DNA of 64,000 bases from Clostridiales bacterium (GCA_016342415.1 JAEIOD010000007.1:62001-126000), one strand, 5' to 3'; positions 16,923-26,506 are shown, counted from the first letter of the stretch. Notes: generated from the letters alone by a model not told the origin. Numbers and translations are program-made.

Positions 16923-18134
16923 TCATTTTTGTGACTTTCTATATGCTGTTGCACTGGTACCTGTTTCAGCAAGAAATCTTCTAGTAAAAGTACGAAGAGA
17001 AGAAAACCCAACTGAGTAGGCGATATCAGAAACAGACAATGAAGTGGCACTGAGTAAAGAACTCGCAAACAGGATTCTTACGATATTTAACATGTCATAG
17101 AACGTTCTATTAAATGATTCCTCTATGATTTTTTCTATTTTTGCAGGTGCTAGAAATAGAGTTTCAGAAGCTGTTTGTGATGTTATTTGTTCATTATAGT
17201 GATTAAAGATATACAAAATAATACTATATGAAATATCGTAAATACCGTTCGTTATTTCACTAGAATGAGTTTCTCTATACTGTTTTGGTGTGACACCTCT
17301 TATTTTCTTAAATGCGCGGTAGAAAGCAGCTGGTGTACTAAAACCAACGTAATTACCAATATACTGGATAGATAAGTCTTTGAAAGCCATCATAGCACAG
17401 GCATTTCTAATACGACATCGTTGTAGATTTTGAGAAAAATTTTCTCCTGTTAATGCCCTTAAAGAGCTATTAAGCTTTTCGACTTTTATATCAAATTTTT
17501 TAGAAACCCAAGCACTATCGATATCTCTTGAAAAGTTTATTTGTAGGTACTGAAGAATTTCCCACACTTGACCTCGAAGGGGTGTTAGGTTTTCTTCTAT
17601 AAACTTCAAACATTGTCGTTGAAAGATGAATATATTTTGCATCAAACTAGATAATGCAACCATTTCATAAAGATCATCTTTGGATGAATTTTCGGTATGG
17701 ATGATTTTGAAGTTGTTTCTAAGAATGTTAAATTCGTGTTTATCGCATGGAATTACTGGAGAACCGAATTCAAATATGTATTTATCCTTTTGTTGAGCTC
17801 TATGTGTTAGCGAAAATGTCATAAGAGTTCCCAATGAGTATCGACAGCGGTATACATGAAGAGGCTCTTTATTATTTGGTTTTATAGAATGAATGTGATA
17901 CGGCAGTAAATGGGCCATTGTACCAACTTTCATGGGATGAGCTATACCGTTTATTGTTAAAGTTCCACTACCTTTTAAAACCAATACAAATTCAATATCA
18001 TCATGACCATGAGTCGGTTCTTCTGACGTTATATCCTCGTGAAACAGCTTGATTTCTGTACTAGCAGGTTGAACTTGCATATATTCTGCACCTGAAAAAT
18101 AAGGTATTTTTTCAGTATATATTTTAGTTATCAT
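16923..18134 (-). CDS. AraC-family regulator with cupin sensor and two tandem AraC DNA-binding domains
   Basis: A protein of 403 residues. An N-terminal AraC-type cupin (about 20-110; THGHDDIEFVLVLKGSGTLTINGIAHPM) probably senses a small ligand. It is followed by two complete AraC/XylS helix-turn-helix domains instead of one: about 190-295, ending 'IGNYVGFSTPAAFYRAFKKIRGVTPKQYRE', and about 300-403, ending 'IAYSVGFSSLRTFTRRFLAETGTSATAYRKS'. The ATG at 18134 follows GGAGG. It is divergent from the flavoenzyme fusion gene, so it most likely controls it and perhaps itself. Confidence 0.85.
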   Translation of the reverse strand: MITKIYTEKIPYFSGAEYMQVQPASTEIKLFHEDITSEEPTHGHDDIEFVLVLKGSGTLTINGIAHPMKVGTMAHLLPYHIHSIKPNNKEPLHVYRCRYSLGTLMTFSLTHRAQQKDKYIFEFGSPVIPCDKHEFNILRNNFKIIHTENSSKDDLYEMVALSSLMQNIFIFQRQCLKFIEENLTPLRGQVWEILQYLQINFSRDIDSAWVSKKFDIKVEKLNSSLRALTGENFSQNLQRCRIRNACAMMAFKDLSIQYIGNYVGFSTPAAFYRAFKKIRGVTPKQYRETHSSEITNGIYDISYSIILYIFNHYNEQITSQTASETLFLAPAKIEKIIEESFNRTFYDMLNIVRILFASSLLSATSLSVSDIAYSVGFSSLRTFTRRFLAETGTSATAYRKSQK

Positions 18135-18148
18135 AACATCCTCCTAAA

Positions 18149-18234
18149 CTGATAATGTTTTATTGATATTTGTCTTATATATTGATAATAATATAGAATT
18201 ATTTGGCTAGCAAGAAGTTAAGTTTCATTATAAT
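18149..18234 (+). promoter_or_regulatory. Candidate AraC operator repeats and -10 of the flavoenzyme operon
   Basis: TATTGATA occurs at 18161-18168 and 18180-18187, 19 bp apart start to start (about two helical turns). A related CTGATAAT lies at 18149. TATAAT at 18229-18234 is a good -10 for the gene starting at 18287, with no recognisable -35 at the right distance, as expected for an activator-dependent promoter. Confidence 0.4.
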
Positions 18235-18286
18235 CTAAGTATAAGATGTTAAAAAAATAACAAACTGTTTGAGAGGAGTTAGTTAT

Positions 18287-21200
18287 ATGTTTAAAGCACT
18301 TTTTTCTCCAATAAAAATTAGAGAAATGGAATTAAAGAACCGTATTGTATTACCTGCAATGGGCACAAAATTTATGGATAATAGAAAGTTTGTGACAGAT
18401 CAATTGATTGATTACCATGTAGCAAGAGCTGAAGGTGGTAATGGACTGAATATGGTTGAAGTCGCAAGTGTTCATACCTTAAGTGCACCAAGAGGATTTG
18501 TTTCAATTAGTGAAGATATTTATGTAACAGGTCTTAAAACGTTAACCGAAGCGATTCAAAGTGCTGGAGGAAAAGCAGGTATCCAGTTATGGCAAGGTGG
18601 ATTAGCTGCTGGGTTTGATCAAGCATCTCAACTCCTTTTACCAAGTCCCAAGCAAATATCAGCAGAAATTACTTTACCGGGTATGACTTTAGAACAAATT
18701 GAAGAAATAGTGATATGTTATGGAAATGCTGCTAGAAGATCTGGTGAAGCTGGCTTTGACTGTGTAGAGATTCATGCTGGTCATAATTATTTATTGCACT
18801 CATTTTTATCAGCAGGACTGAATAGTCGTACTGATGAATACGGTGGGAGTCTTGAAAATCGAATGAGATTACCACTTCGAGTGATAGAAGCGGTTAGAAA
18901 GAATTTGCCAGAAGGCATGCCAATTTTTATGAGAATAGTAGCACATGATGATTATTTAGAAAAGGGATTAACAATTGAGGATACGATTGAATTCTGTAAA
19001 AAAGCTAAAGAAAAAGGTGTGGATGTACTTGATGTTTCAAGAGGTAATATATTAACAGCTGGACTAAAATTTGAAGTACCTCCAATTGATATAGCAAAAG
19101 GATTTAATGTAGAAAATGCTTCTAGGATCAGAAAAGAAACGGGCATGTTAACAATGGCGGTTGGAAGAATTAATGAACCAGAACTTGCTGAAAGCATCAT
19201 CTTTGATGGTAAAGCAGATTTCGTAGGAATTGGAAGAGGACAGTTAGTTGATGCTGAGTTCTGTAACAAATCAAAAGAAGGCAGAGTTGATGAGATTGTT
19301 AAATGTATAGGATGTAACCAAGGATGTTATGACTTCTTTGCAGATAAATCTGTACCTCATATCAGTTGTCTTCGTAATCCTATGTTGGGAAAAGAAGCAC
19401 AATATAAACTTCAAGAGGCAGAGGATGTTAAAGATGTTTTAATAGCAGGTGGTGGTATGGCAGGAATTGAATTGGCGACACTACTCAAAAAACGTGGACA
19501 TAATCCAATTCTTTGTGAGTCTTCTGAAAAATTGGGTGGACAGTTCTTAGTTGCTGGAGAAGCACCGAGAAAGAGTGAGATGAAAGAAGCTGCACAACAT
19601 GCTGGTTATTTAGCTGAAAAACTTGGAGTAGATATTCGATTCAATAGTACCGTAACGCCAGACATGATTAAAGACATAAATCCAGATGCATTCTTCAATG
19701 CAACGGGATCAAAGGAAATAAAATTAAATATACCAGGCTCTGATTTACCAATTGTACATATGTCACATAACATTTTACTTGGTAGAAAAGAAGTAAAAGG
19801 TCATGTCGTTGTAATTGGTGGCGGATTAGTAGGTCTTGAAGTTGCTGAGTTTCTTGCAGAAAAAGCATGTGAAGTAACTGTTCTTGAAATGCAATCGGAA
19901 GTAGCAACCGATTTAGGATCAATTAGAAAAATTTGTGTCAAAGAAAGCATGTACATGAATAATATAAAAGATATGACAAATGCGAAAGTTGTTAGAATTG
20001 AAGATGAAGCCATATTTGCTGAGATTAATGGAACGGTTGAACAGATTCCATGTGATGCTGTTGTTGTAGCAATTGGTGCGCGTTCAAAAGATGCATCTCA
20101 ATTGGAAAAAGCATGTAGAGAAATTGATGTACCTTACTTTAAGTTAGGTGATGCTTCAAAGGCAAGACGTGCTATCGATGCGATAGCTGAAGCAGGAAAG
20201 TTGGCTAGAACTTTTGACAATCCAAGATCGATAAATTTTGCTAAGAAACCCAATAAAAAAGTATTTCTAACAGGTGCTTCTGGAACCATGGGTACAGAAA
20301 CTATGAAACAATTTATTTCAAGAGCGGATCACTTTGATATTAGAATTCTGGTAAGACCATCTGAAAAGAATAGAGTCAAAATGGCTGCATATAGAGGTAT
20401 CCCATCGGTAGAAATTGTATGGGGGGATATGAATGATGAAGCTGTTATCTCAAAATGTGTTAGCGGCATGGACTATGTACTTCATGTAGGTGCAATGGTA
20501 TCTCCTTTGGCTGATAAGTATCCAAAAGAAACAATGGAAACCAACTTAGGATCAACCCATAAAATCATAAATGCAATAAAACAACAACCTAATGCTGATG
20601 ATATTGGATTAGTATATATTGGAACAATTGCACAAACTGGATGTCGACGTGATCCTATTCATTGGGGACGATGTGGTGATCCTATAAAAACTTCAATGTT
20701 CGATTATTATGCAGATTCCAAAGTAGCATCAGAACGAGCGGTGTTTGAATCAGGGTTGAAACGCTTTGTTTGTTTACGCCAGACTGGTGTACTACCAGTT
20801 GATAGAAGTGCAGGAGATGAACCGATTATCTTCCATCAAAATCCCAATAATGTTTTAGAGTGGGTAACTGCAATAGAATCAGGTGTATTACTTGCAAACA
20901 TCTGTGAAGAGTGGATTCCTGAATCTTTCTGGAGAAAATGTTATAACATCGGTGGTGGTAAAGAATGGCGCTTCACACATTCAGAATTTAGTTCAAAGAA
21001 TATGGAAGCTCTAGAAATAGACTATAAGAAAGTTTACGATACCAGAGATTTGGGCATTTATAATTTCCATGGTCAATGGTATACAGATTCGGATCTATTG
21101 AATGATATCACGCATTTTCGTTGTATCAAACCGGAACAGTTTTTTGGAGGAGTTGCTGCAGAGATAAATGCTTTAAGAGCAAATCCGATGATTCGAGCAC

Positions 21201-21742
21201 AAATGCCTAGTTCAGAACAACTGCGTGCAAAAAATGATATGGTAGCTCAAAAAGAGATGGGTCCAAAGTGGATGTTTGATCATGATAGAGAAGATTGGAT
21301 AAAAGCATTTTTTGGTTCTCGTGAAAAACAAAATGCCATTAAGAGTTGGAAAGAAGGTTATGAACTCTATAGACCAAGTGAGACACCTGTTTACTTAGAT
21401 CATGGTTATGATGAATCGAAGTTGACTGAAGAACTTGATTTGACTGATATGAAAAGTGTTGCAAAGTTTAGAGGTGGTACGTGTAGCTCAGGTGACATGG
21501 TTACTGGAGATTTATTTAGACCTCTAAATTGGACCTGTGCATTTGGCCATGAGTTTAAAGCAACACCAAATTTAATCCTTAAAGCTGGACACTGGTGTCC
21601 GGAGTGTGAACGTGAAACATGGAACTATGGAGAAATAGCAAAGGTGAATCCTTTCTTTGCTCAAGTATGGACTCCTTTACATGATGACGGCGATACAGTA
21701 ACTATAAAAAAAGTTGTATCGGACCAAATTGTTACTAAATAA
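18287..21742 (+). CDS. Multidomain fusion: OYE/FeS/FAD reductase + extended SDR + C-terminal zinc ribbon
   Basis: A protein of 1151 residues. (1) FMN-binding TIM barrel, about 1-335 (SPIKIREMELKNRIVLPAM; HAGHNYLLHSFLS), like BaiCD/2,4-dienoyl-CoA reductase. (2) [4Fe-4S] ligands in 'CIGCNQGC...HISC' (about 340-360). (3) FAD- and NAD(P)-binding folds at about 384 (VLIAGGGMAGIE) and 507 (VVVIGGGLVGLE). (4) A second enzyme from about 658 (KVFLTGASGTMGTE) with the extended-SDR pair in 'YYADSKVAS'. (5) A tail with 'WTCAFGHEFKA...GHWCPEC', a zinc-ribbon pattern. It is expected to be cytosolic and to reduce an enone or enoyl compound. The next gene is another SDR. ATG 18287 follows GAGAGGAG. Confidence 0.85.
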   Translation: MFKALFSPIKIREMELKNRIVLPAMGTKFMDNRKFVTDQLIDYHVARAEGGNGLNMVEVASVHTLSAPRGFVSISEDIYVTGLKTLTEAIQSAGGKAGIQLWQGGLAAGFDQASQLLLPSPKQISAEITLPGMTLEQIEEIVICYGNAARRSGEAGFDCVEIHAGHNYLLHSFLSAGLNSRTDEYGGSLENRMRLPLRVIEAVRKNLPEGMPIFMRIVAHDDYLEKGLTIEDTIEFCKKAKEKGVDVLDVSRGNILTAGLKFEVPPIDIAKGFNVENASRIRKETGMLTMAVGRINEPELAESIIFDGKADFVGIGRGQLVDAEFCNKSKEGRVDEIVKCIGCNQGCYDFFADKSVPHISCLRNPMLGKEAQYKLQEAEDVKDVLIAGGGMAGIELATLLKKRGHNPILCESSEKLGGQFLVAGEAPRKSEMKEAAQHAGYLAEKLGVDIRFNSTVTPDMIKDINPDAFFNATGSKEIKLNIPGSDLPIVHMSHNILLGRKEVKGHVVVIGGGLVGLEVAEFLAEKACEVTVLEMQSEVATDLGSIRKICVKESMYMNNIKDMTNAKVVRIEDEAIFAEINGTVEQIPCDAVVVAIGARSKDASQLEKACREIDVPYFKLGDASKARRAIDAIAEAGKLARTFDNPRSINFAKKPNKKVFLTGASGTMGTETMKQFISRADHFDIRILVRPSEKNRVKMAAYRGIPSVEIVWGDMNDEAVISKCVSGMDYVLHVGAMVSPLADKYPKETMETNLGSTHKIINAIKQQPNADDIGLVYIGTIAQTGCRRDPIHWGRCGDPIKTSMFDYYADSKVASERAVFESGLKRFVCLRQTGVLPVDRSAGDEPIIFHQNPNNVLEWVTAIESGVLLANICEEWIPESFWRKCYNIGGGKEWRFTHSEFSSKNMEALEIDYKKVYDTRDLGIYNFHGQWYTDSDLLNDITHFRCIKPEQFFGGVAAEINALRANPMIRAQMPSSEQLRAKNDMVAQKEMGPKWMFDHDREDWIKAFFGSREKQNAIKSWKEGYELYRPSETPVYLDHGYDESKLTEELDLTDMKSVAKFRGGTCSSGDMVTGDLFRPLNWTCAFGHEFKATPNLILKAGHWCPECERETWNYGEIAKVNPFFAQVWTPLHDDGDTVTIKKVVSDQIVTK

Positions 21743-21799
21743 TATATCTTAAAGCTCTTTTCTAATGAGTTCATATAAACGAAAGGTAGGAATTACTAA

Positions 21800-22543
21800 A
21801 TGCTAAATGGTAAAGTTGCAGTTGTTACAGGAGGTACTAGAGGTATTGGGTATGGCATCGTAAAAACATATTTGGATAATGGAGCAATTGTTATCTTGTG
21901 TGGTTCAAAAAAAGAAACCGTGGATCATGCGTTGTCGCAATTAAAAGCCGAAAATCCTGATTATAAAGTTGAAGGTATTTACCCAGTATTAAGTTGTCCA
22001 AATGAAATTGAGATAGCTTTTGAAGCAATCAAAAAGACATATGGAAGTATTGATATTTTAGTCAATAATGCAGGAATTGTTGCTAGAGATAAAATATATG
22101 AGTATGATATGGAAGAATTCAGAAAGATTATGGATATCAATATTAATTCAGTTTTTAACTGTTCTCAAGTGGTCTCTTCTATTATGAAGGAACAAGGAGG
22201 TGGCGTTATACTAAATACGAGTTCTATGGTAAGTCTTTATGGACAGCCATCGGGTTGTGGATATCCAGCTTCAAAGTTTGCGGTTAATGGTATTACAAAA
22301 TCTCTTGCAAGAGAATTGGGTAAAGATAATATTCGCGTGAATGCAGTTTCACCAGGCATCACATACACAGATATGATGAAGGGTGTACCTGAAACTCTGA
22401 TTAAACCTTTAATTGCACAAATACCATTAGGACGTATTGGACAAGTTGAAGATGTAGCAAATGCATTTTTATATTTAGCAAGTGATATGGCTAGTTATGT
22501 TACAGGTATTGTTTTACCCGTTGATGGTGCGGCAAGAAGTTAA
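21800..22543 (+). CDS. Classical short-chain dehydrogenase/reductase (FabG/BaiA-like)
   Basis: A protein of 247 residues with 'TGGTRGIGYG' (NAD(P) binding), 'NNAGI', the Ser-Tyr-Lys triad in 'NTSSMVSLYGQPSGCGYPASKFA', and 'VNAVSPG'. It oxidises or reduces a secondary alcohol or ketone. It lies 57 nt behind the OYE fusion gene with its own AAAGG site and is followed by a terminator, so the two form one unit. BaiCD/BaiH-like plus BaiA-like enzymes recall steroid or bile-acid chemistry, but that is only an analogy; the substrate is unknown. Confidence 0.9.
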   Translation: MLNGKVAVVTGGTRGIGYGIVKTYLDNGAIVILCGSKKETVDHALSQLKAENPDYKVEGIYPVLSCPNEIEIAFEAIKKTYGSIDILVNNAGIVARDKIYEYDMEEFRKIMDININSVFNCSQVVSSIMKEQGGGVILNTSSMVSLYGQPSGCGYPASKFAVNGITKSLARELGKDNIRVNAVSPGITYTDMMKGVPETLIKPLIAQIPLGRIGQVEDVANAFLYLASDMASYVTGIVLPVDGAARS

Positions 22544-22574
22544 TTCTTAATAACTCGTTGGAGTTACTGGATAT

Positions 22575-22605
22575 AAAAAAGTTCCTATTTATTTAGGAAC
22601 TTTTT
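22575..22605 (+). terminator. Rho-independent terminator
   Basis: AAAAAGTTCCTA / TAGGAACTTTTT-type stem with T-run, closing the flavoenzyme-SDR unit. Its stem is very like that at 1980-2007. Confidence 0.85.
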
Positions 22606-22779
22606 ATGAATTTTTTTAAAAAGAATGCTTTCAACTAATATAATTATTTAGACCTTAAGTAAGAACTTAGATGATTTCAGCTTTTGTGATATAATTTTTA
22701 TATAACGGGTAAACTATTAATAAGACATTTTATCTATTTGCAGAATTTCAATATACTTAAGATAATTAAAGGTGAATAT

Positions 22780-24342
22780 ATGAATGATAAAACGGATTTG
22801 AACAACAGACGTCAACTTAATAAAGACTCAAATAAATTAGGGACGATATTTATAGTTTCGGGTTTATTTGTTTTGATAGTAATTGCATCTGTTATATATT
22901 GGTATAACCACACTCAAAACATAAAACACCTTGATGAAGATCAATTTGGTGAAATGAGTGAAATGATAAGATCAATACAAACAATGATGAAATATTCTTA
23001 TAATAATTTAGAAGTCATCTCAGTAATGGACTTAACAAAACAAGTTTTAAATAATCCTTCTGAGAGTAATAAAAAGTGGTTGCAAGATACTATTTTAAAA
23101 ACCTCTGAAACGGTTGGCATCTATCAACAAATGAGAGTGCTTGATACAACAGGTCAGGAAATCGTTCGTATTGACAAAACATCTGAAGAGCATGCATTCT
23201 TAATAGAGGATGATTTACTTCAAGATAAATCGGACAGATATTATGTAAAAGATACATTAAATCTCACACCAGGGTCACTATATATGAGTCCATTTGACTT
23301 GAATACTGAAAACGGTGTTATTGAAGTGCCTTATAATCCTGTTATACGATTGGGAAAAAAGGTTTTCGATTCCAATAATGACCTAATAGGATTATCAATT
23401 TGTAATCTTTTAGGACAGGAAATACTAGATGAAATTGATGAAAAAAAGATTCACTATGAAGATACCATATATATGTTAAATTCAGAGGGGTATTATATCT
23501 ATAACGATGATATCGATAAAACATTTGGATTTATGTTTGAAGATAAAAAAGAGGTTGGTTTCTTTTCTGACTTCGAAACTATTTGGAATGGACTACTTGA
23601 GGGTGAAACCCTTTTTAAAAGAGATGATGAACGATTTTATTCGATGAAGTTCAGTCTATTGGAGAATGTCGGTGAAAGTAACATAAATAATACTTTTTAT
23701 ATGATTATGAGAGTTCCAGAGGAATCAGTTATGGCAATTAATACAGACCTGCGTATGTCGTTGTTAATTGCGCTGATACTATTAGCTGTTTTTATATCTG
23801 TTTTAGGGTGGGAGTTAGGAAAACAAATCACGCATAACAGACAATATAAATCTAAGCTGATTGATATAGCCATGAAAGACGAGTTGACTGGTCTTTACAA
23901 TAGAAGAATGGTTTATGATCGGTTGATAGAAGAGATTGCACTAGCAAGAAGACATCACTTATCTTTAGTGGTTGTTTTTCTTGATGTCAATTCGCTGAAG
24001 GAAGTTAATGATAACTATGGCCATATAATGGGTGATAAAATGATTATATCTGCTGGAGAATCATTAGTTAATTCAGTCAGAGAGTATGATGTCGTATCAA
24101 GGTTAGGTGGCGATGAATTTTTAGTCGTTTTAATTGACTGTACTGAAGATGATGTAGTTAATATCATGAAAAGAGCATCTGAAAAATTCAAAATTCATGG
24201 TCTGAATGCAATTGAGAAAGAATGGTCCATGAGTTATGGCATATCAGTTTTAGAAAATGGTGATACACCTGATATACTGGTTTCTAGAGCTGACAAAAAA
24301 ATGTATGAAAATAAGAGCAATTTTAAAAAGCATCATAAATAA
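22780..24342 (+). CDS. Membrane-bound diguanylate cyclase with extracytoplasmic sensor (dCache-like)
   Basis: A protein of 520 residues. Transmembrane helix 1 at about 20-40 (LGTIFIVSGLFVLIVIASVIYWY), a long extracytoplasmic region to about 330 with Cache-like content (VLDTTGQEIVRIDK, LTPGSLYMSPFDLN), helix 2 (LLIALILLAVFISVLGWELG), then a GGDEF domain. The active-site motif 'RLGGDEFLVVL' is intact, as is 'DELTGLYNRRMVYDRL', so it should make c-di-GMP. No RxxD inhibitory site is obvious. ATG 22780 follows AAAGGTG. The decayed HD-GYP gene at 2 kb and the PilZ protein belong to the same signalling system. Confidence 0.9.
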   Translation: MNDKTDLNNRRQLNKDSNKLGTIFIVSGLFVLIVIASVIYWYNHTQNIKHLDEDQFGEMSEMIRSIQTMMKYSYNNLEVISVMDLTKQVLNNPSESNKKWLQDTILKTSETVGIYQQMRVLDTTGQEIVRIDKTSEEHAFLIEDDLLQDKSDRYYVKDTLNLTPGSLYMSPFDLNTENGVIEVPYNPVIRLGKKVFDSNNDLIGLSICNLLGQEILDEIDEKKIHYEDTIYMLNSEGYYIYNDDIDKTFGFMFEDKKEVGFFSDFETIWNGLLEGETLFKRDDERFYSMKFSLLENVGESNINNTFYMIMRVPEESVMAINTDLRMSLLIALILLAVFISVLGWELGKQITHNRQYKSKLIDIAMKDELTGLYNRRMVYDRLIEEIALARRHHLSLVVVFLDVNSLKEVNDNYGHIMGDKMIISAGESLVNSVREYDVVSRLGGDEFLVVLIDCTEDDVVNIMKRASEKFKIHGLNAIEKEWSMSYGISVLENGDTPDILVSRADKKMYENKSNFKKHHK

Positions 24343-24352
24343 GATTGATAGT

Positions 24353-24395
24353 AAAGCATGTAGATTCTAAAGATAGAATTGACATGCTTTTACTT
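24353..24395 (+). terminator. Two-part hairpin terminator
   Basis: AAAGCATGT / ACATGCTTT outer stem enclosing ATTCTA / TAGAAT, followed by TTACTTTCTT. It lies just after the first GGDEF gene. Confidence 0.7.
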
Positions 24396-24578
24396 TCTTA
24401 TACATAATATTATAAGATGGAAAGTTTAGTAGATGATTGGAGAAGGATGAATGAATACAAAATAAATGAATTTGCAAACTTAAAAAAAAATGTGATAACA
24501 ACAAATAATCGACTGTAATTGTGGTATAAATATATATGTAGAGTTAAATACTAGATTTATTTATGAAAAGGTGGACTA

Positions 24579-25655
24579 ATGGATAGAACAACATACACAA
24601 TGATGTCATTTAAAGAATCTATTATAAATAGCAATGTTAAACGCATACTCATATTAGGTACTGCGTATTCACTGGTTGAAATCATAGGATTGATTTTATC
24701 CACACTGGGTTATTTTGAATCGGATATTAGACTATATGTTTCGATAGTAGTACTCTTTCACATAGTATATTTGCCAGTACTGCTTTATATTTTTCTGAAA
24801 AAAGATCAATTTAAAACCAAGGTACTAGAGATACTGGAAAAAATATATTTCCCGATTATTATTGTATGGGGGAGTTTATTTACTGTACTTGTTTATATAG
24901 AAGCTCAAGATATAACGATCTACACCATTATCATTTTAATCTGCGGTGGTATGTTTGTTGTAAAACCGATTTACAGTCGTTTACTATTTAGTGGCGGATT
25001 AATGGTGTTTTCAATTATGATTTATATAAGCGCCAGCAGTATTCCAATTGCCAACGCTTTGATATTCAAAGCATTAATTGTTACAGGAATTGGATATATC
25101 ATATCCAGTGCAAATTACAGAATTAGATATGAATTACATCAAAAAAATGCTCAGCTTGAAAATATCAATGAAACGTTAAAAGATCAAGTCTTGAGAGATT
25201 CACTTACTGGACTTTATAATAATAGTTATATATTTGAATATATAGACAATGCTATTGAAATGGCGATTCAGTATGGTAAAGATTTCTCTGTACTTATGAT
25301 CGATATAGATGATTTTAAAGCAGTCAATGATCATTATGGTCATCTAGAAGGAGACTATGTCATCAAGAAAGTTGCTGATATAATACTTAAAGAAACAAGA
25401 GATTTTGATATAACTGCCAGATATGGTGGTGAGGAGTTTATCGTTGTTTTAAACAATTCGGATCTGAAACAAGCTAAGGTTATAGCAGAAAGAATTCTAT
25501 TGACAATTGGGTCCACTGTATTTAACTTTAATGAACATATAACGGTCAGTATTGGTACAGCGCAGTGGGAAAGAGACAATAGAAACACTTTAATCCAAAA
25601 AGCCGATGATAAACTATATGAGGCCAAAGACAATGGAAAGAACTGTGTACGTTAA
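24579..25655 (+). CDS. Diguanylate cyclase with N-terminal multi-pass membrane domain
   Basis: A protein of 358 residues. The first ~180 residues hold about six hydrophobic segments (MASE-like membrane sensor of unrecognised type), then a short coiled coil (QKNAQLENINETLKDQVLRDSLTGLYN) and a GGDEF domain with the active variant 'RYGGEEFIVVL'. It synthesises c-di-GMP at the inner face of the membrane. The ligand is unknown. It is a separate unit from the preceding cyclase, having its own terminators on both sides. AAAAGGTGG precedes the ATG. Confidence 0.9.
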   Translation: MDRTTYTMMSFKESIINSNVKRILILGTAYSLVEIIGLILSTLGYFESDIRLYVSIVVLFHIVYLPVLLYIFLKKDQFKTKVLEILEKIYFPIIIVWGSLFTVLVYIEAQDITIYTIIILICGGMFVVKPIYSRLLFSGGLMVFSIMIYISASSIPIANALIFKALIVTGIGYIISSANYRIRYELHQKNAQLENINETLKDQVLRDSLTGLYNNSYIFEYIDNAIEMAIQYGKDFSVLMIDIDDFKAVNDHYGHLEGDYVIKKVADIILKETRDFDITARYGGEEFIVVLNNSDLKQAKVIAERILLTIGSTVFNFNEHITVSIGTAQWERDNRNTLIQKADDKLYEAKDNGKNCVR

Positions 25656-25669
25656 TATATAAAGATTAT

Positions 25670-25710
25670 GAACATCTCATGACATCACATGGAGATGTTC
25701 TTTTATTTTT
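25670..25710 (+). terminator. Rho-independent terminator
   Basis: GAACATCTC (25670-25678) and GAGATGTTC (25692-25700) form the stem; TTTTATTTTTTG follows. Confidence 0.85.
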
Positions 25711-25722
25711 TGTAGAAGAGTA

Positions 25723-25943
25723 AATTGTATGTAGCGCTATACATACAATTACTATGCTATTTTTCATGTGATTGAGAAATTTATTGCTCAATATTTTCAG
25801 AATATTGCAAGAAAACGTTTTCACAAATCTGTACGTTGTTGTTTTTCACTTTCAAAAGTGTTAGAATATGCAAGATAGATTGCTTTTTATATCGCACAAT
25901 GACTTGATTTGTGTTATCCGCTGCAATAATCAGACAATATAAT
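25723..25943 (+). promoter_or_regulatory. Complex control region of the transhydrogenase operon
   Basis: This 283-nt gap holds several ordered elements. A perfect 11-bp inverted repeat AATTGTATGTA / TACATACAATT lies at 25723-25733 and 25740-25750. CAATATT / AATATTG surround 25790-25808. A palindrome GAAAACGTTTTC at 25811-25822 fits the catabolite-repressor (LacI/CcpA cre) consensus in all but about one position. TATAAT at 25938-25943 is a likely -10. No known riboswitch was recognised. Confidence 0.5.
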
Positions 25944-25993
25944 CATGATTATAAACGTTTGTTAAATATATAGAAATTCTAGGAGGAAAAATA

Positions 25994-26506
25994 ATGACAT
26001 GTAAATGTTCTAGTGGTCAATCACGGGATGAGTTGTCCATTGATTTAGGAAAAGCTTCAGCAATTTTAGATTCTTATAATTCAGAAAATTCAAACTTAAT
26101 CACACTGCTTCAAGAAATTCAACTAGCTTATGGTTATTTGCCAGAAGCTGTTTTAAAGTTTATCGCTGATGTAACAGGTATAAAAGAAGCAAAAATATTG
26201 GGAGTTGCGACTTTTTATTCACAGTTCAGATTAAAACCAGTTGGCAAATATTTGATTATGTTATGTCAAGGGACTGCTTGTCATGTAAATGGTTCAGGAA
26301 AAATTGAACAAGCGATTAAAGAATCCTTGGGAATATCAGAAGGTGATATGACTGTAGATGGTTTATTTACTTATATCAATGTAGCATGTTTAGGTTGTTG
26401 TAGTTTAGCGCCTGTTATGATGATTAATGATCAGACTTTTGCAAAGTTAACTCCAGAAAAAGTAAGCAAAATATTAAAAGATTTACGTGTAAAGGAGGCT
26501 ATATGA
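25994..26506 (+). CDS. NuoE/HydC-like [2Fe-2S] subunit (Stn-type transhydrogenase)
   Basis: A protein of 170 residues: helical N-terminus, then the thioredoxin-like ferredoxin fold with the four ligands in 'CQGTACHVNG' and 'CLGCCSLAP'. In NuoE/HydC families this subunit carries one [2Fe-2S] cluster next to the NAD-binding flavoprotein. The extra cysteines at the N-terminus (MTCKCSSG) are not family ligands as far as I know. AGGAGG precedes the ATG, and it overlaps the next gene by 4 nt (ATGA), so the two are translationally coupled. Confidence 0.9.
   Translation: MTCKCSSGQSRDELSIDLGKASAILDSYNSENSNLITLLQEIQLAYGYLPEAVLKFIADVTGIKEAKILGVATFYSQFRLKPVGKYLIMLCQGTACHVNGSGKIEQAIKESLGISEGDMTVDGLFTYINVACLGCCSLAPVMMINDQTFAKLTPEKVSKILKDLRVKEAI

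Noticed and set aside
18287-22543. Bile-acid inducible (bai) operon.
   Set aside because: Only general family resemblance to BaiCD and BaiA; no BaiB ligase, BaiE dehydratase, BaiF transferase or BaiG transporter is present.
24447-24518. A 23-codon ORF (MNEYKINEF...) with GGAGAAGG upstream, between the two GGDEF genes.
   Set aside because: No terminator, pairing element or recognisable sequence accompanies it; a good Shine-Dalgarno-like stretch in A/G-rich intergenic DNA is common by chance.
25959-25972. Rex-type redox operator (TTGTTAA half site) upstream of the NuoE-like gene.
   Set aside because: Only one half matches; the second half ATAGAAA departs too far from TTAACAA.
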